64,000 nt of DNA, from assembly GCF_051622035.1 (NCBI RefSeq), contig NC_135358.1:8783001-8847000 (forward strand). Reading direction: 5' to 3'. The notes below the pieces were generated by a model. It did not search any database and was not told the origin of the DNA. It was given only the letters and a program-made list of their open reading frames with translations. Position 1 is the stretch's first letter. Each line of letters begins with the position of its first letter. Below, piece after piece: positions 1-12,000 of this stretch. The position numbers were made by a program, and so were the translations under genes. The DNA comes from Arctopsyche grandis (taxonomy: Eukaryota > Arthropoda > Insecta > Trichoptera > Hydropsychidae).

Positions 1-41
1 ATTTACCAGAAGCAAAATTATTTTACATCAACTGCTTTTAC

Positions 42-3000
42 CTTCGACAATTAATACGTGCCGTATTGTCTGCATCAGAACAACCTTTTTTAATGCCCTC
101 TTTAATCACGTTCAATTGTTTTTCTAACGCAGGTGTACTCCAAGTTTCCAAAAGTAAACAAAGGATCTCACTAAAGCAAAAATTGCATTATGAATATTGA
201 ATAGTTTGTATTACCAATATTATGTATATGTACACTTCACAGGCACTCACCTCAACACTGAGTGAATTTCTTTGGCTTTCGATGTCGTCATATCTTGAAT
301 GATATATGGAATAAGTCTGGGTGCATGTACATATCGTACAATATATTTAATAGCAATTACTCCAGATGAAGATATAATCTGAAATTAACACAATAATTGT
401 ATTTCAGAAAAATAATTAATCGAAGAAAGACTTCAATAAGTGTAAAATAGTTCAGTCACCTTCGCCGAATTTTGTACTAGATTAATAAGCTCCGCTAATA
501 TATACGCTGAAAATTGGTCTAATTTATTTTTCAGTGTTTTAGCCATATATGCTATTGTAATACACGCCTCTCTAACAACCTAAAAGTATAATATAAATAT
601 TATAATTGCTAAATGTAGTCATTATTCTTAATGTATTATAATTTGGAATTAATAATACCTGACTTCTTAATTCTTTGATTACAACTAGAAAAGGGACTCC
701 AAATTGTTTTAATTGAGCTGTAAATTCTGTTGGATATTGGGTATGAGCACAAGACACGAACAATGCTCTAATCTTTTTTAGCTGAAAATATAATTAGAAG
801 AAAAAAAACATTGTGAAAATACATTTAAAACTAAAAGAATTCATTACAAAAAAAAAAAAAAAACTTTAATATTACCGCATCAATTCTCTTTTCCCAATCA
901 GCATTACGGTCACCGATAACTGTGGTAGCTAATCTACAAATATCGTCCAAATCTCTAGGACTGTACAGGGCAACAGTAGGAACTGTAGAAAACTGTGCTT
1001 CAAAAACATCGGAAGTTACTGCTCCAGCTGCAGCATCAACTGAATTAACACATTAAAAATAAAAATTAAACTTCAGAAAAAAGAAATATAATTCTCATCA
1101 TAAAAATAAAATTTAAAAATGAGAATTCTTCAACGAAATCAGAAATAATAAAAATATGGTAAAAGCATCGGATTAAAATAAAAGGAAGAATTTTTTGCAA
1201 TCATGCAACATATCAATGATGATGTTTGATTAACTGACATTTCAAACAAATGTATTTCATTATTCAAATGATATACAATTGCAGGGTAACAACATGCATA
1301 TATAAAATTTTGAACATTGCAGACCAGGTTATTTATATCTATGCACATATTAAGTAAATTTATAAATTTTCAAGAAGAAGACAGACCACTCCCAAGTCTG
1401 GGCGGAGGAGCGGGCTTCCTGGTACTGCCGCCTGAAGAGGCGCTGTATACGGAGGTCATGGACTGGTAACCACTACTTGCAGTACTTAAGGCAGTAGTCG
1501 CACGTCGGCTAATTTCCATTCCTAGCAATGATGATGAATGAAATAGTTAGTCAGGTTAAGATGTGATAGTCAGCCACACAATAGTCACAAATGCAACAGG
1601 CAATAGACGAATATATGTGACACAGAACAAAAGTGAAAACAAGACTGCACACAATTAAAAAGAACGAATAAGATAATTTATAAAAATTAGAATTCAGCAA
1701 TAGAAAGATTCATTTGCAATTCTGATGGCTCCACATAGAAACTTTTAGGTCGTATTTTAATTATAATTAATATAAGCAAATGTAAGTATGTATATGTAAA
1801 TATTATAAAAGGATTTTAGTTTTTTTTTTTAAAGCCATTTAGCAATCTCCAATTAGCAAATTTAAACATACATGCATATAAACAGGCTCAAGAATGTGCG
1901 AGTGATTCAAGTCATTTGATTTGAAATTATATTGATTATGTTAATATTTATTTATGAGTCATAGTAATTCGTAGATTATCATAACAAAGTAAGCACACAT
2001 ACCTCCGGCGTTAGAATTACTATTGGCAGATTCAACCGGTCTCTTGGCAGAAGTTGGTATACTGAAAGTTCTTTTTACAGGCTTTGCAGGTTTCGAAGAT
2101 GTCAAAATATTATCTAATTCATCATTACTATTTGCAGCACCTGAACGAGATAAAATAAATTCATGAAACAGTTTCAACAATTAAAAATAATAAAACAACA
2201 ACATAAAAATCAAATCTCACTTGGTGTACTAGCTGTGGGTAACAACAATCCGGCCGCTCTAGCTTCGTCGAATTTATTCTCTAAAGCGTTAAGTTTGTTT
2301 GGGGGGATATCAATTTTCCGAAGATCCATTCTCAATTTCTCGCCTACGTCAAATTAAACAACCATTCAAATATCATTTACAAAATATAACAAAAAAATGA
2401 ATAAATAGTAATAGATCAAGAGATTACAACTCACCAACATGTTTATACATTTCTACGAGAGTTGACGAAGCCATATCTCTAACAGCAGCATTGGGATCTC
2501 CAAGCAACTCCACCACTAAAGGTGTTACAGCTTTCAACTGCAAATCCTGACTTTTTTGCCTAGTGAAAATTTAATTAGACAATTAATTACACAACACAGA
2601 ATAACATACCACTCAATTACTAAAATGAATACTAAAACTTACTCATTCAATGCACATAGAAGACAACGTAATGCTTCTTCTTTCATGTTCGCATTTTTAT
2701 GCCGAAAAGCAGTACCGAGTCGAGCAACCAGAGTAGACGCTGATAAAGAACCACTGGACCAAATAGCCAATAAAGCCGTACGGGCAGCGATTCTCACACC
2801 TTCTTTAGAATCACCCAATCTATATATATATATATAAAAAAAAAACAAAAGAATATGAAATATATCATAAACACATAAAAATATACATTAAACGTTGGGA
2901 TACATACCTGTCGATGACATGGGGTAGCACTGTGGGTGTGTAAGCACTAAAATCAGCACCTATTCTATTAATAAGAGCGGTCAGCACCTCGAGACCATTT

Positions 3001-6000
3001 TGCGATACCTATAACAACAATATTAAAATGATAAAATATTTGATTTGATTTCAAATACACAATATTTAAATCGATTTATTAGTTCATAGATCGGAAATAA
3101 AAAAGTTCTCAATGTTAAACAATGGACATGAGGTCTTCACGGTCAATTTAATCCAATGCCGATATTCAACGGCACACCCAAACCTTTGTCTTAAAAAAGT
3201 TTGCACACACACACACAAAAATATAATAAATAAAAAAAAATAAACTAACAAAAATATAAAAAAAAAATTGTAATAAAATTATATTAAAATCACACAAATG
3301 CTCAGTATTAATCATGTATAGATTGCAGCACTACTAAGAAATAATTTAAAATAAATTAATTCCGAAACAATACCATATATTCATAATATTCTGGCGGGAT
3401 TTCGATTTCACCATCGTCCAATACATCTTCATTTAAAATGATATCCATTGCAGAATGTAACGTAATGACAAATGTACCCGAATGAGAGATGTTATTTTGA
3501 ATAACAACCGATTGATACTGAGGAAACGAACTAAGCGCAACAGACTTATACGTAAATGGGCGAGGCAGATTGAGCTAACCTATATATTTAATCAAATGGG
3601 AAAACAATAGGTAGTTAGGTGTATTTAAAACTATGAGACAACATCAATCTACATAAAGGCGTCCACTAAAAACCCTAATATAATATTATAATGCGTAAAA
3701 ATTAAAAATTATAAGTCATCTTTGGGTTTAGCAAACGTCAGAACAAATTAGATTTCACATAATATACTCAAAGTAAACCTTTTATCTTTGTAATGTAAAC
3801 AAAGTAATGTATGTAATATAAAAATTAAAACTTTAATATATTATACTATCAGTTCACGCTCGCTGGATACATATGAGAGAAATTAATTTCCGAAATGGCT
3901 AACACTGAGCTCAGTACACACAAAACCAATACTGTTAACATGAAGGAAGCATGAAATAACAAAAACACGTAACATGTGTACAGCATGTATACTTACAATT
4001 ATTCATTGCAAGCATCTTATTTCGAATATGCAAATGATTTATTGATGTTTTTAATTGCCCAATTAATGTGTTGACGATATGCTTTGTAGCAAAGTGATCA
4101 ATGACTTTGTTTGTTTGGGCTCAGTCATTAGCAACGCCAGTGGTTTTGAACCAAAATTGAGATGGCAAAATGAGCAATACCATAGCTGGATAAGATTTGG
4201 AAACACAATGGAAATTCATGCTTTTCACTCTGCTGTGCGTGGAAATGGTTTTGCTTAATGGAACTAATCCACTTAAGAAGTATATTGATGCAGACGATTG
4301 CGCAAAAAATCTTGTTGTGGATGGTTCCATTAGACAAAACTACATTTGTTTAACCCTTTGAGTGCTGACGTCTTTTCTGTTGAAAGCCTGTCACGCTGAA
4401 AATTTCGCCAACATTTCCAACTAGAATTATTTACAAATCCAATAGAAGGCAGGTATAAAAATTTTAGCTAATCCAAACAAACCCTAGATAATTACCGCCG
4501 AGGATTTCGGGTTTTGTAAAGGAGACTCTCTAATATATCTTGCAACAATATTAAATAAACAAAAGAAGTCTATTAATTAATTGATCGATCTTCTTCATTG
4601 TCGTTAAAATGTAATGCTCACAATCTAAATGCCAAGCCACAATCTGAAATAATCAGCAGTTAGGGATTTCCATCGAGAAATTCTGCTATGGTTATTAATT
4701 CAGAAATTCCAGTGTAAACCAGTCTTTATAAACATTGACACGGATTACACGACCCATGTTCAATGCATTTTTTTTTTTCAATGCTACCTGGAAAGGCTTA
4801 GCGGGTAGTATTCTTGTTTATTTTTTACATACTCAAAAAATAACGCCTATCGACGTATTTCAGGCCCATGGAATTGTTGGCAAAGCGCCGATCGGCGTTG
4901 GTCAGCATTCAAAGGGTTAAAAACAAACACGATCCTTAATAAGGAAGCTTACTTAAGGTTTGATTTTTAAAAATGAAAGGTAAATTACATAATCGAAAGA
5001 CTATACTTTCGATCGAAAGAGAAAGTCCGACTACATCGAGAAGTACAGTAGTCAGATACGCACCATCATACTTGCGGGAAGCATCTTGGAGCGTGTTGCA
5101 ACTTGAACGGTGACACTCGCAGCTTCAGTATGCACACGGCTTTAGAACACTTTCTGGCCTAGGTAGGGAGAGATGCACTTTGCATTAAATAGTCAAATCG
5201 AACCGAGGCGTTTTTCACACTCGAAAGGGCTGTCTGGGTTTGAGCAGCGAGCACGAGCACAACAGCTAATTTTACGCATTATGAATACGCAGTAAGCTTG
5301 AGCACCGTGGCGACCGGCGAAAACCACCATCTCGAAAAAAGTATTAGACAAAGCGAAGTGGGTCGGCGTCTGCAAGCAACGTGAGTTAATAAAGGACTCG
5401 ATCATTGAAGGGTATCCCAAAAAGCAAGATTGAAAGTGGGCGGACTGCCCAACCGACCCACCGCCCACTCGAACCGCCTTGTTGACGATGGTGTGCCCTT
5501 ATGTGGGGCCTAAACAGGAGCAAAAGGACACAATGTGTAATCTCAAACTGTATGCAACCCGAGACCTCACCTGCCGGACTCGGACCAGAGAAGACCGTGG
5601 CCTTGTCGACCTTTGAGGACAAACACGACGCGATAGACTCGATACGAATACACACGCCCACATATTAGCTTCTATCAACCGCTAGAATTTCGCTATTCTA
5701 GAATGTGTGCATGTAGAGCGAGTGTGTACGTACATACGTGCAATGGTTGCCTACTGCGCGAATTTGCTAAAAAAAATCGAGACGAAAACGAAAGCGAAAT
5801 TATTATCTCTCGCGAGGCTGGGTGACGTCGAGCGGATTGTCGCGATGGTCGAATTTCGCAAGGCGGCCGCCGATGACGATCCTTATACAGGCTGCAGTTT
5901 TTCCTTATAAGGGGCCAAGCGAAAAGAGGCCCTACGACGCGGGCGCGAACAACACGTTCGTCGATACGTATGTAGTATGTACGTAGTAGAAATGGTTCGA

Positions 6001-9000
6001 TCATCGCGTCTACTATTTCAGAACTTTTGAACTAATTTTCGAAAGTTTGGATTTTTGAACACGCAAACTCAATTCACTTTCGATGTTCGCTTGGAAACTA
6101 GAGCCTGAAACAATCGTTAAACAGTAAATAGTATGTTCGAGCATGTTCTAGATAGCATCAGCAATGGAAAATCGGCGGATTTGGAGCCGCATCGGTAGGG
6201 TTTATTACGTGCATTATTTGCGCAGGGCGTCTTTTCAGCTTTTCCCTAGGGGGGGGGGGGGTAAAATTTTTGACCGGTAAGGAATGGTGTCGCGACAAAT
6301 CACTCACCTTTCACTCAACGACGATACGCGCACGACATTTCACTCACGCGACAACTCGCTCGCGGACGTTACACTCACAAACAAATCACTCACGCGATTA
6401 CATACATTTTCCACGCAGCGAACGCGTAATACATTTTTATGCGCAGCGAACAATTCACAATTAACTATAATTATTATTTGATTGTCATGTGTAAAGAAAA
6501 ATTTAAACATGACGAAATCAATTTTTATGTAAAAATAACTAATTAAATCCATTAAGTTTTCATAATTACTTGCTCTGCAGTCTGGCACATGATACACAAA
6601 ATTTAACAAACGTTTGAATAAAGCAGACAAACCTTAAGAAAATCTTTTAATACATACCTTTTAAACGTAGTGTGTTGTTTCGTCAAGATACGTTTAATTG
6701 AGTTTTGGAATAATTCTTGTGTAAAAAACGTTTTTTTTTACGTTATTTTAATAATTCCGTGAGCGTAATGTCACGTGAGTGATTTGTCTCGTGAGCGAGT
6801 TGTCGCGAGTGAAATGTCGTGCGGTACCGTCGTTGAGTGAAAGGTCTGTGAGTGATTTGTCGCGGAACCGTAAGGAATGACTGCACATCTATGGATTGGT
6901 GCACAGATATTGTATGTTCATTTTTGAATTTGTATCGAATTTTAAGTTCGTAGATACTGAAATAATTCAGGTTTTTCCTTTAATACCACATAAATAACCT
7001 TGAAAGGAGAAACCTGAATTATTCTAGCATCTACAAACTTAAAATTCGATACAAATTCAAAAATGAACATACAATATCTGTGCACCAAGCCATCGAATTA
7101 TCTATGTATCCATTTTAGTCAAATTTAAATATTTTGTTACGTGATTCATTTGCAGCTCTCGTGTTGGTCAACATTAAATACGAAATTCATTCGATAATTG
7201 AAAACTTATGGTGCCCAACATATTGTGAAGACATGATCGAACCTGGGTTGTTTCACTCGCTTCACCCCCATACCATCAACTAAACTCAACAATAATGATC
7301 TATTAGTGAACTAAAAATTAATATGAGAAAGTATAAAAGCTTGTAATATTAAGGTTATATGAGATGAGAGTAAATGAGTGTGAAAAAAGTAACTTGTTTA
7401 AATGAGTTGTGAAGGGGCGATAGAAAGCCGCTTTTGGGTAGCTAGTTGTCATCGCTTCCATCTGACACGAGATTCCGATGTAATTTTTAATGAGTTCGTT
7501 AATTACATTAGCCTACTTCAATGTTAGCTAACACTCTTATGTCGGTAAAATATCAATCTAAATAGTCGAAGTATTAGTTCAAAATCAGATCACAATTTTT
7601 TGACGGGCAGGAATATCACTGAACTAATAGTGAAGCTAATACGAAGCTTGTAATAAAAAATAGGTACATGTTTAGTAGTGCGGCTCCCGCTTCAAGCTCA
7701 AAAACCAATTATTACGATGCAGACACACAGAGGCGCGCGGCACGTATTTTTCAAAGATAGTTCTGCACATGTAAAAAACGCTACCACGCATAATCTATGC
7801 TATGGCACCCAGGATTAAATCCTAGTATTGCTATAGGTTTGACAGTAGGGGTTCCAAAAAACCGCCCGAAATAAAAAGCCGGTTTTCGTTTTTTTTTTTA
7901 CAAATAAAAAGCCGGTTGGCCGGCTTTCACCGGTTTTAGAAAAATACGATTTTTTTTAAGTTTAAAATTTTTATATCGAAAAAAAAAATGTAAATATGTA
8001 ATATGCATAATATATATCTATATTATGCAAAAAAAAAGTTTTTCATAAATTAAATTAAGTTATAAACATTATGAACTTTCATAAGATCATTACTTTATAT
8101 TATTATTACAAATAATACAATTTGTATTATATTTACATATATCACAGTCGTAAAATGGCAGATCCTCAATACGCACATACATATAATTAAATGATTTAAA
8201 TAAGCTACTATCAAGAATATATTATTTAAAAAATAATATGTAACCTCGCAGAAAAACTATAATTGTGGAATCGTGAACTTAATATTAAGAACTGCTGAGA
8301 TTCAAAGATATATTATAGATAAATAGATTTCAAAGTTGTTTTTACGCATCTGTTTTAGCTTAAAAAATCCAAAAGCAACCGTTGCAAATTTCGGAAACAA
8401 ATTCATTTGAAACGGCAAATTCCATTTGATCACGAACATTTTAAGTCCATAATAAAAGTAGGTATGTGGCCTCAATATTTAAAGGGCAATTCCTTCGAAG
8501 AAAAATCAATTATATTTCGGAAATTCCTATGCATTTTGCCATAAATCATACTACTTTTTTTGATGTTTTCAAGTAAAGGGATTTGCGATAGTGTGGGATT
8601 TGCGATAGATAAGGATGCTTTCTATACCTGAAGTTGGGTAGGTCATTGAAACTACATACTTTCAATAATATTTTATTGGTTTATGACCTGGTCCATTACT
8701 AAATCTCAAAGAAACCGCTCAAGAAAGAAAGTAATGTAGCTTTTTTTTTGTTCAAAGAAATATACGCCTATTACCTAAGAGCGTTTATACACATTTATTT
8801 CGATCTTTCATAGAAATTTAAAATTCATAATTGTTAATTTTGAGGAAAAAACATTAATTAAAGAAAACCTTAAAAAGCCGGTTGATCGAGTCAAAAAGCC
8901 GGTTTTCGGTTTTTTGAAAAATGGTCAAAAAGCTGGCTTTTCGTTTTCGGTTTAAACCGGCTTGGAAGCCCTAGTTTGACAGTAATTCCCATATTTGAAG

Positions 9001-12000
9001 AAATGCAGAGACCAAGAGCGTGCACGTGCCGTTCGATTCAGTGTTTTCGACCTTACGCTTTTCTGTGACATCAAGTTTTGCACTCGCATTAAACGTCATG
9101 TTCCGACGCGTTATTAAAAGGGCGTAGTGACGTATAATTTTCAATTTATTCCTACATTTAAACGGAAACGAAGAAATGGCATAAAGAATAGTCTGGAAAG
9201 GGCCGCGTCCACTCAACTTCATTCGCTTGATAAATTCGGCTAAATATGAGTCCATTAAGTCCCGGTTCATTCCTCGTCTCCGCGTATTCCCCATAACCAG
9301 TGGAAAGCGATATGCGACTCCAGGTCGATCGTTCCCTATCAAGAGTTTGCCAATTTATCTGATTTCATTATCGAAACGGTTCCACCAAAATTGGCCGCCT
9401 AATCTGTTTCTTTCAAATTTGAGTTTATAACTACGCGAATTTGTTGATATATAAATATGCTAGCCACTCAGTAAAATGTATGTATTTCTTAAAATATTAG
9501 TATTATGGAATTTGTCCATAAATGTCTCTGTGACACTGTATAAATATAATTGTTTATCGATGTTTGTAATTGGCCAGGAAAAAGCATTGGGTTTACCTAT
9601 TGGGCCTCTCTGGTATATATGTTACAGTGAAAGCATATTTCAAGTGAAAATATATTTTCACCAATTCAAGCAGTGAAAATGTATCAAACAATGAATTTAC
9701 AACGTTTAACTCTATAAATTTAACACTAACAACCCAATTTTAAATGAATAGGGCCAACCCTTACTTAGCCTAACCTATCCTAACCCTTAAATACCAACAA
9801 AAAAAACCCCAACAATCTAATCTTAAATGAATAAAACCAACCCTGAAAATCTAACTGGTTATGATTTCACTGAAACGTCAGTGAAAATATATTTTCACTT
9901 GAAATATAATTTGACTATGACATATATACATACATACATACATATATCCGTAAAAATAAAAATAAAATTTGACAGAACCCAACATTCGTTCTATCTTTTG
10001 GGTTTTTTCGAGATTCGTGGATGCCATTATTAAGAAATAAGCAAAATATGTATGTACGAACGTAACGATATGTTAAGTCGAAACGTGATGTCGCAGCGAA
10101 GCAATATAATTGGTTTTGGAGCGTGAAAAACAAGCCGCACTACTAAACAAGTAACGAATAAATGATAGTGAAAAAGGTAACTTTTACCAGTGTTTGAGTT
10201 GTGAAGGCGCGGTAGAAAGCCGCGTTTGGACAGCTATCTGTCATCGCTTCGATCTGACACACGATTCCGATGTAATTTTTTTTAACGAACTCTAGCTTCA
10301 TGTCGGAGGCTTTAGCTTACTTCAATGTTAGCTAACCCCCGTATGTCGGTAAAATATCAAAGTGATCCAAAGAGTGGAAGTGGTTCAAAATCAGATTTCG
10401 AATTTCACAAAACTAACAAAGTGAAGCTAGTAAAAAACGTGCAATAAAAATGTTACGTATTCAAGTTCTATAAAAATGGCGGCGCAAAATTTCATTGCTT
10501 TAATTTATTTAATTAAATTCAAAGAAGGGATGAGATTTAGTTTAAATTAACTAAAAAAAAAATTCCCCTTTCATTACATTTTAAATATTTAAAAATATTT
10601 GCACGCAGATCCTATTGTATGATTTTTTGTTGAAAATCATTAACAAACAGGGTGGGGGGGAGGCGACCAATATATATTTGCTTACGTGTAGCCAAATTTC
10701 TAATGGAGAAACACTAAATTTCACGTAATTTTTATTGAAATATATTTTTAAAAAGCGTTACGAAAATTGCTCATAAACTATCTAAATTGACTTTAAATTC
10801 AAAATAGGTTTTTATTACGAAATTTTGGCACCAACAATAAAAAAAAATTAGGCTTAACAAAAAGTGCTACTTCAACAGAAGCAATCAAACATTCTCCACA
10901 GAAAAAAAAGCCTATCCAAAATGAGCTTAACGAGCGCAAAAAAGAGAATCTGCAACTTTTGAGCAAATCAAAAACAAAATACATAGATTATATTATTGCC
11001 ATAGGAAATGAGTAATATGTGTAATAAACAGCAATGACCCAATTATTATATCCTTAAAGGCAGCAGTTACAGCAAAATATAATATGCAGGAAAAATAAAT
11101 CTTTATAAAACATCTACATATGTGAACGCGTTCCGACAAATGTCATTAATTGGTCCAACTTGCAATTATTAATCCAATTAAATAGCGCAGCCTCAAACGA
11201 ATCTGCTCGTCCTCGGTGCACGCTCCATCACAATCGAGAAATTTCTAACAAAATGGCGACAATCGCATTTAATATTCATGTGGTTTAATTTGTCGCGATT
11301 GCTATTCGTACAATCAATCTCTCTTCTTTCCGTTCGTCAATTTACAGTTATGGCGCGATAAACAATTAAATTAAAGGTCAGTCGTTTACAGAATCCAGAG
11401 GTCGCGCATCTTTAATTTGTTTAATCATATGTACTTTCCAAATCGTTACTATAAGCACGTGTGCACTGTCAATATATTAGTGTATATTCGTGACAAGGAA
11501 CATTTAAAATTAGACAAGTGAAATTAAAGGCTGAGCTATATAAGGTATCCCAACTGTACTCGTTCATTCGTAACCACACACTTATGTACATTACTATTTT
11601 TAGCAGCAGATATGTATGTAGTATGTGTAACAGATGATTCACTAAATATATTCGACTAGTCCTGCAAGAAGGATTTAACCCACGTGAGTAATATTTAAAA
11701 CGGGGGAAACTGCATACGTGAATCTTTTTTTTATGTATAAGAGAACTTTTGAAATTTAATAATACTATACAGAACTATGTCTACATATATACATATAAAG
11801 TGGTAGGAACTCTTTTTACATACCTCTGTTACGTTTTTTTAAATGAATTTCATTGTGTAAAAATCCATCAAAAAATATCTGCTACATTTTCACTAGTGAT
11901 TTATTCACACATGAGATTTTCAATGCCTAAATTTAACAACTAACAACATATTTGAGTACGAAAAATAAGAAATTAACCAAGATTTGTAGTTGCAGCAGTT

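Noticed and set aside
5386-6004. Frames of 91-103 codons on the minus strand
   Set aside because: They lack motifs and are open because this intron patch is GC-richer; no convincing splice pairs except the short start exon noted.
6251-6261. G-run as an assembly gap or G-quadruplex
   Set aside because: A single homopolymer run without further G-tracts; no functional claim is possible.
8971-9342. 123-codon minus-strand frame
   Set aside because: It lies in a repeat-rich intron next to an hAT-like element, has no recognisable domain and overlaps a repeat-like stretch; more likely a repeat than a gene.
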